Positions 36,401 to 45,517 are shown, counted from the stretch's first letter. The stretch: 64,000 bases of DNA from an uncultured Lachnospiraceae bacterium (GCA_910588215.1 CAJUQJ010000009.1:62001-126000); one strand, 5' to 3'. The notes: generated by a model not told the origin, from the sequence alone. Made by a program: numbers and translations.

Positions 36401-37609
36401 ACGCTCAAAAACCGCCGGGAAGAAATCTCCACCTGTCCGCCCGCCGCCTACGCTGCATTGCTGCTCTCCCGCATCAGCCGCACGGCACCCGCGGATGAAG
36501 CGCTTTCCTATGCACTCTCATCCCTTGTCGGAACATCATTTCCTGCCGCCTCCTGGGAGGAACAACTGCTGCCGCCTCGGGTCAAGGGGTATCGTGAAAA
36601 CCTGTTGGACAATTTCCTGGCAAAAGGGGAATATTTCTGGCATATGGAAGAGGGCCGTGTCCGGTTTGACCGCACCGATGACATTGACTGGGAAGGTACG
36701 CCCGCCGCATGTATAACGCCGCCGGAAGAAACACCTGTCGGAGAAGGCAAGCTTTCTGACGAAACTTTATCGGAGAAGGAATGCCTTATCCTAGAAGCGC
36801 TCTCCCGCCGGGGCGCCAGCTTCATGCAGGCATTAAACAACGTACTGCCCGGTGAGCCGCCCTACGATACCCTTCTTTCCCTAATGGAAAGGGGCCTCGT
36901 ATGCGCAGACAGCTTCCTGCCGGTGCGACAATGGCAAAACCGGGAGAAGATCAAAAGATCCGCTGTCAGACAGCGAGTCGGTGCAAGAGTAAAAGCCTTA
37001 AATGCCGGACGATGGGATCTGGTCCGACCGCTTCGCCCTCTGACCATTCAGGCACAGATGGATCGTTGCTTTGACCGTTATCTGATCCTGTGCCGCGAAA
37101 CAGCCACTGCCTGCGGTCTTTCCTGGCAGGAGGCCCTGGCTCTTCTGCGCATTCAGGAATATACCGGCCAGGTGCGCAGAGGTTATTTCGTGGAAGGTTT
37201 TTCCGGTGCACAGTTTATCCGCCGGGAAGACTTCGGCGGCATCACTGCCAGACTGCTTCATCCTGCCAAAGAACTGGTCTGGGTCAATGCCGCAGATCCC
37301 ATGCAGCCCTGGGGCAAGCTGCTGCCCCATCAGCCGGATCGGTCCTTCGCCAACCTGCCAGGTACCGCCGTCGCGCTGCACGGCGGCCTGCCTGTGATAC
37401 TCTTTGAAAGGCAGGGCAAGGCACTGCGCATTCTTGATCCCTCTTTCCTGAAGGAGGCACTATATCTATTTACAGAGGAATACCGCCAGGGTCGCATTTT
37501 CCCCGACAGAAAACGAATCGTTGTAAAGGAATATCCAGCCGAAGCGGCAGATATGCTGACAGAAAGCGGATTTGTGAAAGAAATGCTGGACTATACGCTG
37601 TACCGATGA
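33434..37609 (+). CDS. lhr: Lhr-like superfamily 2 helicase
   Basis: 1391 residues. Walker A APTGTGKT (residues 49-56), motif Ia VSPLKSLAADI, TTPESLYLLL, DEAD-box variant IIIDELHAL, SAT as GLSATIAPL, then the second RecA domain with FARVHHGSLSKEQR and RRLGRAGHN-like QRLGRAGHNPG. A long C-terminal region of about 900 residues with winged-helix and DUF-type repeats follows, as in Lhr family proteins of 1400-1500 residues. Unwinds DNA or RNA-DNA hybrids, probably in repair. ATG follows AGGAG with a 10-base spacing. Higher GC than the mobile part of the window. Confidence 0.9.
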   Translation: MPNNQLPNCLQLFAPDTALWFHETLGIPTPVQETSWPAIAAGSHVLVSAPTGTGKTLSAFLVFLDRMKQLAAEGSLQQELYLIYVSPLKSLAADIRENLHRPLAGIGAESSVHVSIRTGDTTPKERRQMIRKPPHILITTPESLYLLLTSKTGQNMLCTAKTIIIDELHALIDTKRGAHLMLSLARLDILCGTSLQRIGLSATIAPLSLAARYLAPEPVFVAAPSMDKKIQLQVLGSYVDTSRRRKDPVWQELSELVYRYCQGVNSVIAFVEGRRYAEKLAYYVNLIGGDGFARVHHGSLSKEQRAETELALREGRLRLLCATSSMELGIDVGEIGQVLQVGCPRTVSSTMQRLGRAGHNPGLTSVMYLFPRTAAESVLCGMTAQMAREGLVEKTNPPQGCLDILAQHLVSMAAFKGYEVDDVMQLLPRAWPFRDVTREDVEAVLRMLAGDYEHKQDVPVRPRILYDRLHGRVEGDGYSRILAISAGGTIPDKGLYTVRTETGVKVGEADEEFVYETRIGDRFIMGAFGWKVLQIGRDTLTVTQAPAEGARLPFWKGEIKGRSKETGEHFGRILRSLEHAARESKLTLALSALGLDESAASLAGAYLQRQIAATGTLPSDKIILAEHFKDQSGSSQLMIHSVFGRRVNAPLSLLAAQLAGDEMKMEIGSVDEEDGFLLYSYSDQTIPEGLLTRIDPDSSRRLLTALLPSTPVFNMAFRYNCGRALMMGAKGSGRHPLWMQRLRSAQMLEQVVREKDHPLIRETTRDCMEQFWDVQGVLEVLEQIRCGEIVVREIYTETASPMSLPLQWSQEAAVMYDYAPTPRSIHAAVEEALQQEKELLLPGSQELAQTQDRTRLPADDKQLHSLLMTEGDLAAGDLEIPVEWLETLDQEGRALYLEQGLWIAAEHHEDYRKALQENDRETCLVILRRMLRYRGGADAGQAAARYGWSTQTAEALLRELCKRGEAVCHMGPADPVYYHAQLYKRARTKTLKNRREEISTCPPAAYAALLLSRISRTAPADEALSYALSSLVGTSFPAASWEEQLLPPRVKGYRENLLDNFLAKGEYFWHMEEGRVRFDRTDDIDWEGTPAACITPPEETPVGEGKLSDETLSEKECLILEALSRRGASFMQALNNVLPGEPPYDTLLSLMERGLVCADSFLPVRQWQNREKIKRSAVRQRVGARVKALNAGRWDLVRPLRPLTIQAQMDRCFDRYLILCRETATACGLSWQEALALLRIQEYTGQVRRGYFVEGFSGAQFIRREDFGGITARLLHPAKELVWVNAADPMQPWGKLLPHQPDRSFANLPGTAVALHGGLPVILFERQGKALRILDPSFLKEALYLFTEEYRQGRIFPDRKRIVVKEYPAEAADMLTESGFVKEMLDYTLYR

Positions 37610-37627
37610 TAGCCGGTACAGCGTATA
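37592..37627. terminator. Bidirectional terminator hairpin, lhr / cutC
   Basis: Perfect 14-bp arms TATACGCTGTACCG (37592-37605) and its complement (37614-37627). The left arm encodes the last codons of the helicase gene; the right arm is in the 25-base gap to the convergent cutC. Confidence 0.65.
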
Positions 37628-37634
37628 CATGCTA

Positions 37635-38501
37635 TTACGCTTCCAATGCCTGCCTGGCCTTGGCCACGATCTCTTTGTCCGTCCGGAAAATACTGTACTC
37701 ACTCATAGCCGGAAGTCCCATGGGCACTCCTTCCTTGCGGTAGAGCATTCCACTGTCCAAGATCTTCTTGGCCGACAGATGGTAGGCCGTGATATCCGTC
37801 TGCACTCGAAACATCCTGATCACATCCGGTGTCACCCCAGCGCCCGCCATGATCTGCGGCCTTCTCTTCTGCCGCAGCTTATCCGTCGATTCCTGCAAAT
37901 TTTCTGTATCCCTATCCGCCCCGTCTGTCTGCACAGGTGAGCTCTCCGGCTCTTTGCCCTGCCGCTTGTCCCCGTTGCAGAAATCTCCTGTCTGTATATC
38001 GCACAACCGCTTAAGCAGGGGTATTCCCTTCACACAGTCACTCTCCTGCCCGGACGTCAGGATCGTATCGATCCCCAGCTCCCACGCCTGTTCATAGGCC
38101 CGTATGGGATCCGCACACACATCAAAGGCACGGTGCAGTGTGACCTTCATCCCTCCGGCAGTCTCCATCAACTCACGCATCTGCTCCATGTGAAGACTCC
38201 CGTCTTCTTTCAGACAGCCGATCACAACGCCTTCCGCCCCGGCTTTCCCGAACAGTTCCACCTCTCTCCTGATGATCCGAAATTCATGGTCTGTATAAAG
38301 AAAGTCACCAAAACGGGGACGTAGAAGCACTCTCACCGGTAAATCACAGTACGCCTTCACCTGCTCAAATAGCGCCAGGCTCGGAGATGTGCCGCCGATG
38401 ATCAGACCAGTACATAGTTCCAGGCGATCGGCACCGCCCTCTGCCGCCGCGATAGCGGACTCCACACTATCCACACAGCATTCCAATGTATAATATGACA
38501 T
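37635..38501 (-). CDS. cutC: CutC family protein with a hydrophilic insertion
   Basis: 288 residues against about 240-250 for typical CutC. Conserved parts: LECCVDSVESAIAAAEGGADRLELC, GTSPSLALFEQVKAY, VRVLLRPRFGDFLYTD, VIGCLKEDGSLH, VTLHRAFDVCADP, TILTSGQES and IMAGAGVTPDVIR. Between the last two there is an extra charged, low-complexity segment of roughly 40 residues (about 172-212). CutC is a cytoplasmic TIM-barrel protein linked to copper homeostasis, though its role is debated. Confidence 0.88.
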   Translation of the reverse strand: MSYYTLECCVDSVESAIAAAEGGADRLELCTGLIIGGTSPSLALFEQVKAYCDLPVRVLLRPRFGDFLYTDHEFRIIRREVELFGKAGAEGVVIGCLKEDGSLHMEQMRELMETAGGMKVTLHRAFDVCADPIRAYEQAWELGIDTILTSGQESDCVKGIPLLKRLCDIQTGDFCNGDKRQGKEPESSPVQTDGADRDTENLQESTDKLRQKRRPQIMAGAGVTPDVIRMFRVQTDITAYHLSAKKILDSGMLYRKEGVPMGLPAMSEYSIFRTDKEIVAKARQALEA

Positions 38502-38666
38502 AATGATACCTCATTTCCTACTCCACTACTTGCGTCACTGATAAAACTCGCAGATCCCGCAAGCTTTCACCTGAATCAGCACTTCTCATCTGTTTGTTCC
38601 TCCCATATACTGTCTGCGCCCATATCCATCCTGATAAAAGCATACTGTCTTGTTTACTTGCTATTT

Positions 38667-39980
38667 TTATATTTTATCATAATGATATTTTTTAAGCACC
38701 TGTCCGAACATCAGACAGATCAATGTCCCCACAGTACCCAGAAGAAACATCACCATAGCCGCGCCGGATCCCTTGCCTGCACCAAACAATCTCACTAACC
38801 CACCATCCATAGCCGCCTGTGCCATCAACGGCTCGCAGACCTGGTCCACCAGGAAACCGCCGAGGAAAAAGCCCACCGGAATCGTAAAGAACTGCAACGT
38901 ATTCCTGCAGGAATAGACTCTGCCCTGCATCTCGACCGGAATGCTGGCCCGCAAGATCACATCCAGATTAGCGTTCATTATGGGGACCGGAAGCCAGCCG
39001 ATCAGCTGTCCCAGACACCACAACACCGGTGTACGCGTAAAAGCCAGCAGGAAGTTTTCCATGCTAAGCGATACCAACATGGTGAGATAGATCACCCGCA
39101 CCCTGTCCTTCGGCTTTCTCATAAAAGTCGCCAGCAAACTGCCGATCAGCATCGCCACACCCGCCGTGGAAGTGACAAGCCCCAACGCCATCTCGCCTCC
39201 CTGCGGTGAAGGCAGGATTAAGGCCGGCAGCACCGCATCGAATGCAGATGCCACCAGATTCACACCTGCCAGAAACAGGATCAATGTAAATACCAGGCTA
39301 TTTTCCTTCAAAAATACAAGACCGCTTCTGGCTGATAGGAGCAGGGACTCCCGCTCCTCATGGTTTCTATTCCGAATCTTCGGAAGCCTGACCCCAAACA
39401 GCAGCGTCAGAAAAGCAACCGCAAAAGTTCCCAGATCCGCCGCTATGACCAGATTCATCCCAAACAGGGAATAAAGTGTCGTGGCCAGCACCGGATTCAA
39501 GATCGTGATCAGAGAATTAGAAAAAGATCGCATACCACTGGTCTTCTGGTAATGCTTCTTCGGGATGATCAGCGTCATCGCTACATCCCCCGCCGGCTGC
39601 TGAAGCGTATTCATCAGACCGTTCAACACATTCAGCAGATAAAGATGCCCCGGTGCCAACAGATCTTCTTTCAACAATACAAATACCACCAGGGTGCTGC
39701 CGGCCGCCAGTGTATCGCATACGAGCATCACCTTTTTCTTATCCCATCTGTCACTGAGCGCACCGGCAAAAATGCTCATCATCACATAAGGCGCATAAGT
39801 ACAGATGGAAAGCAGCGCCGTCTGCAAAGCCGATCCCGTCTTCTCATACAGCCACAGCGTCAGCGCAAAAGCCGTCATGCTGCTCCCCAGCTGTGACAGC
39901 GACTGTGTGCTCCATAACGCCAAAAATGTCCTTAATTCTTTGCAGGTTGTCTTAAAACTTATCTTAATTGATTCTTTCAT
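38667..39980 (-). CDS. Major facilitator superfamily transporter
   Basis: 437 residues with about twelve membrane helices. MFS features: LWSTQSLSQLGSSMTAFALTLWLYEKTGSALQTAL, the loop motif GALSDRWDKKKVMLVCD, and VEMQGRVYSCRNTLQF in the second half. Resembles the MFS group of macrolide/drug exporters of Firmicutes; substrate unknown. The 397 bases to the next plus-strand start (39981-40377) hold only a candidate promoter for the next gene. Confidence 0.85.
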   Translation of the reverse strand: MKESIKISFKTTCKELRTFLALWSTQSLSQLGSSMTAFALTLWLYEKTGSALQTALLSICTYAPYVMMSIFAGALSDRWDKKKVMLVCDTLAAGSTLVVFVLLKEDLLAPGHLYLLNVLNGLMNTLQQPAGDVAMTLIIPKKHYQKTSGMRSFSNSLITILNPVLATTLYSLFGMNLVIAADLGTFAVAFLTLLFGVRLPKIRNRNHEERESLLLSARSGLVFLKENSLVFTLILFLAGVNLVASAFDAVLPALILPSPQGGEMALGLVTSTAGVAMLIGSLLATFMRKPKDRVRVIYLTMLVSLSMENFLLAFTRTPVLWCLGQLIGWLPVPIMNANLDVILRASIPVEMQGRVYSCRNTLQFFTIPVGFFLGGFLVDQVCEPLMAQAAMDGGLVRLFGAGKGSGAAMVMFLLGTVGTLICLMFGQVLKKYHYDKI

Positions 39981-40288
39981 TTTAACTTTGCTCCTTTATC
40001 ACGAAAATATTAGTTTACATAATGTCTACAAATATTTTGAGCAAAGTCTGAGGACCAGTATTCCGTACCGGGATGCGGTCAGACGATCACATCAAAGTCC
40101 ATATCTCCACACAGTGTCCTCATACTCTGCATGGAGCTTCTGCAACAGCCAAAAACATAGTCTCTTCCTCCTCTTTATGATAATAGTGTTATTGTACGGA
40201 AATCCATTTTATCTGTCAATGACATTTAAGATATATCCGTTTTCAACAGATTGCACTTAAAAAATACCACGTCATGCATAGAAAATAC

Positions 40289-40316
40289 TTACAAGGTTAC
40301 TCTAATGTTGTATGAT
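40289..40316 (+). promoter_or_regulatory. Candidate promoter of the small Spo0A-C-like gene
   Basis: TTACAA (40289-40294), 16-base spacer, TATGAT (40311-40316), about 60 bases before the chosen start codon. Confidence 0.45.
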
Positions 40317-40377
40317 AGGAGTAGACTTTGTTCTATTGGGCTTCTTACACATCGCAGATGATGGGAAAGGAAAAACT

Positions 40378-40611
40378 ATGAACCAACACAAAAAAGATAA
40401 GATTTCGGAACATTTACGAACAATAGCCGAACAGGAAGGCATATCGGAACACGACGTCCGGAATGAGATTGCCTACGCGGTTTCCCTTGCCCTAAAAAGC
40501 AGCGATCCCAACGTCCAAAACCTTTGGAAGAAAATTCCCTGTAAAGGCGCCAGCCCTACTATTGAAGAAATCATAGATTTTATAGCAACCGGTATCGCGA
40601 CACAGCATTAA
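40378..40611 (+). CDS. Small protein resembling Spo0A C-terminal domain
   Basis: 77 residues from the ATG at 40378, preceded by GGAAAGGA. The sequence HLRTIAEQEGISEHDVRNEI and IPCKGASPTIEEIIDFIATGI resembles small Clostridia proteins annotated as Spo0A C-terminal-like: a helix-turn-helix with a V-R-x-E-I helix and a conserved IPCKG...PT motif. Role unknown; possibly DNA binding. No receiver domain is attached. Confidence 0.55.
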   Translation: MNQHKKDKISEHLRTIAEQEGISEHDVRNEIAYAVSLALKSSDPNVQNLWKKIPCKGASPTIEEIIDFIATGIATQH

Positions 40612-40715
40612 AAAACAACCTAATTTAACTTGATTCTTGATTTTTCATAACGAACTATATTTATAGTATTGTAGCGTATAAATCTGTTTCTATCTGTTTT
40701 ACTGCATAGTAATAA

Positions 40716-40786
40716 GGCTGTCGTAAACCCCGCTCATCTCACACTAACCTCATATTTATGTGAGAATATGCTATATTACGGCAGCC
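40716..40786. repeat. Nested inverted repeat between convergent small genes
   Basis: Outer arms GGCTGTCGTAA (40716-40726) and TTACGGCAGCC (40776-40786), 10 of 11 paired; inner arms TCTCACA (40737-40743) and TGTGAGA (40759-40765). No T tract. Lies between the Spo0A-C-like gene and the convergent XRE gene. Confidence 0.45.
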
Positions 40787-40901
40787 ATACAAGATAAACG
40801 TCTTCTGCGCTGTTTTTGTAACAGCCCATATCGATCCACACATTTGCTGCACTTGCCAAACCACATCATCGTACAGCATCTGCGGATATCTGACCCGTTA
40901 T

Positions 40902-41237
40902 TTAATTTTTGATCATCTGCAGCATGTATGCAAATACCCGGTCTACAAATTGATTCTTCTGCTCTTTATTGCAGTTCGCCATGAAATAGTCCACATCAAA
41001 CTCATTTTTCAGACAGCTACCTGTGATCAGATAAGTAGGATCAATCCCATATTTATGATACAAGATCAATAGCTTGTCCGCCGACAAGCCTGTAGCACCG
41101 GATTCATATTTGCGATAATGCTCTTCCGATACACCAAGCGCCACGGCAATCTCCGCCTGTGTCCGGCCAAGACTAATCCTTGATTCCCTTAACCGTTTTC
41201 CTACCTGAATGTTGGCTTCTTTCCTGTAATCATCCAT
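40902..41237 (-). CDS. XRE family helix-turn-helix regulator
   Basis: 111 residues from the ATG at 41237, preceded by AAGGAGG nine bases away. Helix-turn-helix of lambda-repressor type: GKRLRESRISLGRTQAEIAVALGVSEEHYRKYESG. The C-terminal 50 residues (CNKEQKNQFVDRVFAYMLQMIKN) look like a short dimerisation helix. Target unknown. Confidence 0.85.
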   Translation of the reverse strand: MDDYRKEANIQVGKRLRESRISLGRTQAEIAVALGVSEEHYRKYESGATGLSADKLLILYHKYGIDPTYLITGSCLKNEFDVDYFMANCNKEQKNQFVDRVFAYMLQMIKN

Positions 41238-41445
41238 GACTTTCACCTCCTTATAGAAAATCATAGCAATACGAAGCCAAAACATACAGAATATATATTA
41301 CCCAACGTTCGGTTATTTTATGACCGGTTTCCTCTTCGATTCATTTTTTGACTAATATTGTAGGTTGATTTGGTATAAATGCACATCATATACGGAGAAT
41401 ATCCTCTAAGTTACTTTGAACTGCCATATGCGTCGCCACCAAAAT

Positions 41446-41496
41446 AACCCCAGCATTTATACGGACTGTCATGAATCCGTTATAAATACTGGGGTT
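41446..41496 (-). terminator. Terminator downstream of tRNA-Val
   Basis: Minus-strand arms AACCCCAGTATTTATA (complement of 41481-41496) and TATAAATGCTGGGGTT (complement of 41446-41461), with an additional CGGA/TCCG pairing inside, followed by ATTTT. Confidence 0.8.
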
Positions 41497-41506
41497 ACAT
41501 TATCAT

Positions 41507-41579
41507 GGAAGCAATGGGGCTCGAACCCATGACCTCTCGCGTGTGAGGCGAACGCTCATCCCGGCTGAGCTATGCTTCC
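41507..41579 (-). tRNA. tRNA-Val (anticodon CAC)
   Basis: 73 bases on the minus strand fold into a cloverleaf: acceptor GGAAGCA/TGCTTCC, D arm GCTC...GAGC, anticodon stem TTCGC/GCGAG with loop CTCACAC (anticodon CAC, reading GUG), T arm ATGGG TTCGAGC CCCAT. The 3' CCA is not encoded. A strong terminator follows at 41446-41496, and the second GH31 gene ends 51 bases upstream. Confidence 0.93.
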
Positions 41580-41630
41580 ATGCATTCTATTATAGCACTA
41601 TGGATCAAAAATGCAATAACTTTATAAGAT

Positions 41631-43658
41631 TTACAGCCGTTTTGCCTTTAACTCACAATCTCCCTTGCCAAAGACGTTACTGCCTTTTTTGATAAAAACC
41701 GGAATCGTGCTTAATGGTGCATCTGCTTTTACCGTTTGTCCTCCTTCATACTCCTTTCCGGTTGTATAGTCAATCCAATGCTCTTCTTTCGGAAGGTAAA
41801 CGGTACGGCTACGTTGCCCGGCATTAAGAACCGGAGCCACCAGCACATCCGGTCCGTAAAAATACTCGTCTTCTGTATCCCAGCAGACCGGATCATCCGG
41901 GTACATATAGAAAAGTGTCCGCATGACCGGAGTTCCCTTTCTGTGCGCTTCTTCCATGATTCTTCTTGTATATGGCCTCATCTGTTCTCTTAATTCCATA
42001 TATTTTTTACAAATACCATAAACTTCTTCTCCATAACTCCATACTTCATTCGCCGCACCAGAACAGCAAGTTGCTCCTCCCGTAGTTCCATATTGCGGTT
42101 GTCTTGGTTCTCTGTCACCATGAAGACGCATGACCGGGCAAAAAGCGCCCCACTCAAACCAACGCGCAAACAGTTCTCTGAACTTCGGGTCATCCGGATC
42201 TCCGCCATGGAATCCCCCTATATCTGTTGTCCACCACGGAATCCCTGCAATTCCCATATTCAACCCTGCTGCTAGCTGATTCCTCATGCTTTCAAAACTT
42301 GATGCAATATCTCCTGACCAGACAAGCGCCCCATACCTCTGGCTGCCTGCCCATGCGCACCTGAGAAGATTCACGATATTCTTCTGTCCTTCTCTTTCCA
42401 TTCCTTCATAGAAAGTCTTTGCGTAGTCAACCGGATAAATATTCCCGATCCGGAGGTTTGTACCTATATGATAACGATAATTATCAAAATCATATGCCGT
42501 ATATTCAGGTTCTGCCTCATCTAACCAGAATACTTTGATCCCTTTATCATAATAATTCTGTTTAACTTTGCCCCAGACGTATTCTCTTGCTCCCGGATCA
42601 GTCGCATCAAAATGAATCGTAGCTCCCTGAAAGTCCAGCCCTACACGAACCCCTCGATCAGTACTGATCAGATATCCTTTTTCCAGCATTTCCTCATAAT
42701 TCTCACTGGTTTTATCTACTGTCGGCCAGACAGATACCATTAATTCAATTCCCATCTTCTGTAATTCCCGAACCATAGCATCAGGATCAGGCCAATATAC
42801 CGGATCAAATTTCCATTCCCCCTGCTTTGGCCAGTGAAAGAAATCAATGACGATCAGGTCGATCGGCAGATTCCTTCTCTTGTATTCTCTCGCCACTTCC
42901 AGAAGTTCTTCCTGCGTCTGATAACGGAGTTTGCACTGCCAGAAACCCAGCCCATATTCCGGCATCATAGGAACCTTTCCGGCCACTGCCGCATATGCCT
43001 CTACAATTTCTGCCGGTGTATCTCCCGCCACTACCCAATAATCTAATATTTTGGTAGAATATGCTTCAAAACTCATGATATTCTTTCCAAACACTGCGCG
43101 CCCCACACCCGGATTATTCCATAAAAATCCATACCCCAGAGACGAAATGGCAAAAGGTACACTTGCCTGTGAATTACGATGTGCCAATTCCAAATCTAAA
43201 CCTTTCAGATTCAGATAAGGCTGCTGATACTGCCCCATTCCATAGATCCTTTCATCTCTGTCCACAGATTCAAATCTCATAGTCAGATGATGATCTCCTC
43301 CCGGTATTGGCTTAAACTCTCGTGCCTCCACTTCAATCGCACTGCATTTTCTATCCAGTACATCTCTCCGGTTTCTGCAATATTCTTCTAAGAGCAGTTT
43401 ACCATCCGAATTATAGATCATGATCTTACCAAACTTTGTTATTTCAGCACATATTTTACCATTAACGATCCTGGCTCCCTGCTTTGTATATGTAATTTCA
43501 CAGTCACTGTTTCCCCTCTCAAGCAATGCCCAGTTTTCCTCCGGCATCCTATGCTCTTTTGTAGCACGAACCCGAAGCGCATTCGCTCCCCACGGCTCTA
43601 TCCACACTTCTTCCTTATCATAATGAAAGATCAGTCTTTCCTTTTTTATATCCAGCAT
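41631..43658 (-). CDS. Glycoside hydrolase family 31, alpha-xylosidase-like (second paralogue)
   Basis: 675 residues, closely similar in order and motifs to 29619-31676: RIYGMGQYQQPYLNLKGL, LGFWQCKLRYQTQEELL, LIVIDFFHWPKQGEW, nucleophile region KVFWLDEAEPEYTAYDF, acid/base region GALVWSGDIASSFESM and GIPWWTTDIGGFHGG. Last gene of the operon with a sugar-binding protein and two ABC permeases, so it hydrolyses what that importer brings in, plausibly isoprimeverose or another alpha-xyloside (inference). Lower GC than the first paralogue. Confidence 0.88.
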   Translation of the reverse strand: MLDIKKERLIFHYDKEEVWIEPWGANALRVRATKEHRMPEENWALLERGNSDCEITYTKQGARIVNGKICAEITKFGKIMIYNSDGKLLLEEYCRNRRDVLDRKCSAIEVEAREFKPIPGGDHHLTMRFESVDRDERIYGMGQYQQPYLNLKGLDLELAHRNSQASVPFAISSLGYGFLWNNPGVGRAVFGKNIMSFEAYSTKILDYWVVAGDTPAEIVEAYAAVAGKVPMMPEYGLGFWQCKLRYQTQEELLEVAREYKRRNLPIDLIVIDFFHWPKQGEWKFDPVYWPDPDAMVRELQKMGIELMVSVWPTVDKTSENYEEMLEKGYLISTDRGVRVGLDFQGATIHFDATDPGAREYVWGKVKQNYYDKGIKVFWLDEAEPEYTAYDFDNYRYHIGTNLRIGNIYPVDYAKTFYEGMEREGQKNIVNLLRCAWAGSQRYGALVWSGDIASSFESMRNQLAAGLNMGIAGIPWWTTDIGGFHGGDPDDPKFRELFARWFEWGAFCPVMRLHGDREPRQPQYGTTGGATCCSGAANEVWSYGEEVYGICKKYMELREQMRPYTRRIMEEAHRKGTPVMRTLFYMYPDDPVCWDTEDEYFYGPDVLVAPVLNAGQRSRTVYLPKEEHWIDYTTGKEYEGGQTVKADAPLSTIPVFIKKGSNVFGKGDCELKAKRL

Positions 43659-43686
43659 ACCTCATCCTCCTCCGGCTAAACTCACA

Positions 43687-44535
43687 TCATCCTTTGACTG
43701 CACCGCTTGTCATACCGCTTACAATATATTTCTGCATAAAAATAAATATTAACGCCACCGGAATAATGGTCACTACAGCAAACGCCGTCAGATAACTCCA
43801 TTTTGTTCCATACTGACCCATAAAGTTAAAAATCCCCGCTGTGATCGGACGTTTTTCCTGATCTAAAATAAACGTCATTCCATATGCAAGGTCTCCCCAT
43901 GCATAAAGGAAGGAAAAAATCGCACAGACCATAACTCCCGGTTTAGCAATCGGAATCAATATCCTAATAAAAGCGGTAAATTTATTACATCCATCCAAAT
44001 AAGCTGCTTCCTCCAAATCCTTCGGTATAGATGAAAAATAGTTCTTCAATATCAGTACCGAGAAAGGGATTCCTATCGTCGCATCCGCCAATACGGCCGC
44101 AACCCATGTATTATATACATGCATATTTTTAAACATGATAAACATAGGTGTTAAAAGTACTGATACCGGAAGCATCTGTGTAACTAAAAACGATAACAGC
44201 ATGACTTTCCGTCCCTTGAAATGATACTTCGCAATCCCATAAGAAGCCGGCACTGCCAACACAACTGCGATCGCAGTAGCTCCAACCGATATCAGGAAAC
44301 TGTTCGCAAAGGACCGGAACATATTGAAATCACCGGTTTCCACCTGCGCCGCATAAGATTTTGAATTAAGAACATGCGGATAGAAAGTCGGCGGATTCTG
44401 AAATATTTCCTGTTCTGTCTTTAGAGAAGTAATAAGCGCCCAATAAAGCGGAAACAGAAGAACACCTAATAGCACTACCGAAACAATACTAAACAGGATA
44501 TTCTTTTTTGTTGCTAATCTCTTTTCCTCATCCAT
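43687..44535 (-). CDS. Sugar ABC transporter permease (MalG type)
   Basis: 282 residues, six membrane helices, with the EAA-loop signature DLEEAAYLDGCNKFTAFIRI followed by LIPIAKPGV. Second permease of a carbohydrate (CUT1) importer; overlaps the stop of the first permease gene by one base. No ATPase gene is in the operon; CUT1 systems often share one encoded elsewhere. Confidence 0.92.
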   Translation of the reverse strand: MDEEKRLATKKNILFSIVSVVLLGVLLFPLYWALITSLKTEQEIFQNPPTFYPHVLNSKSYAAQVETGDFNMFRSFANSFLISVGATAIAVVLAVPASYGIAKYHFKGRKVMLLSFLVTQMLPVSVLLTPMFIMFKNMHVYNTWVAAVLADATIGIPFSVLILKNYFSSIPKDLEEAAYLDGCNKFTAFIRILIPIAKPGVMVCAIFSFLYAWGDLAYGMTFILDQEKRPITAGIFNFMGQYGTKWSYLTAFAVVTIIPVALIFIFMQKYIVSGMTSGAVKG

Positions 44536-45434
44536 TATTCTTCCTCCCCGCTTGTTGTGACTTTAATATAGAAAATACCGACTACCAACAAGATTGCCAA
44601 CAGGACATTGGCAACAGCAGAACCCTTACTGTACTTAAACATTTCAAATGACAGCTTATAAGAATAAGTCGATAACATATGAGTTGAATTCACCGGGCCG
44701 CCGCTTGTCATGACATATACCAGATCATATACTTTAAAAGTATAGATAAAGCCAAGAATCAACACCGATTCGATCGTTGGCTTTAATAGCGGGAGTGTAA
44801 TGTTAAAGAATGTCTGTATCTTATTGGCTCCATCGATAGACGCGCTCTCATACAGTTCTTTCGGAATTGTTGTGAGCCCGGTCGAGATCAGTATCATGTT
44901 AAATGGAATCCCAATCCACACATTCGCACATATCAAAGCAAACATAGCCGTTCCCGGAGTCGTCAGCCATTCAATATTATTATCGATCAAATGAAGACTT
45001 CTCAGAATAAAATTAATAACGCCAATGTCAGTTGCAAACAAAAGCTTGAACATTAATGCCGTAACCGTAATTGGTATCATCCATGGAACAAGCAAGATTC
45101 CTCTGATCGGTTTAGCCAGTGTAAATCTCTGGTTAAAGAAAAGTGCAAGGAGGAATCCGATCATAAACTGAAAAATCAGACATAGAATTGTATATTTAAG
45201 TGTATTGGATAATGAAGTCTTAAAAACACCGTCTATAAACAGTTCTGCGTAATTATCAAACATGATAAAATTTTTGGTTCCACGGACAAGATTCCCTGCA
45301 TCTACATCCTGAAAACTTAAAATGATATTGCGTATGATCGGATAACCAACAAATATCAGCATATACAGAAATGCCGGAAAAACAAACAACATTCCTGCAT
45401 TCTCGTACCGGAACATCTTCTTGAGCTTCTTCAT
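44535..45434 (-). CDS. Sugar ABC transporter permease (MalF type)
   Basis: 299 residues from the ATG at 45434, nine bases after AAGGAGG; the frame upstream of it is intergenic. Six membrane helices and the EAA loop KELYESASIDGANKIQTFFNITLPLLKPTIESV. Pairs with the MalG-type permease to form the channel of a CUT1 sugar importer. Confidence 0.92.
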   Translation of the reverse strand: MKKLKKMFRYENAGMLFVFPAFLYMLIFVGYPIIRNIILSFQDVDAGNLVRGTKNFIMFDNYAELFIDGVFKTSLSNTLKYTILCLIFQFMIGFLLALFFNQRFTLAKPIRGILLVPWMIPITVTALMFKLLFATDIGVINFILRSLHLIDNNIEWLTTPGTAMFALICANVWIGIPFNMILISTGLTTIPKELYESASIDGANKIQTFFNITLPLLKPTIESVLILGFIYTFKVYDLVYVMTSGGPVNSTHMLSTYSYKLSFEMFKYSKGSAVANVLLAILLVVGIFYIKVTTSGEEE

Positions 45435-45517
45435 GAAGCACACCTCCTTCAGGGTATAAAATAACTGCCACACAGAATATAATGTGTAAATCTCTGCGTG
45501 GCAGCTATCTCTCAATT

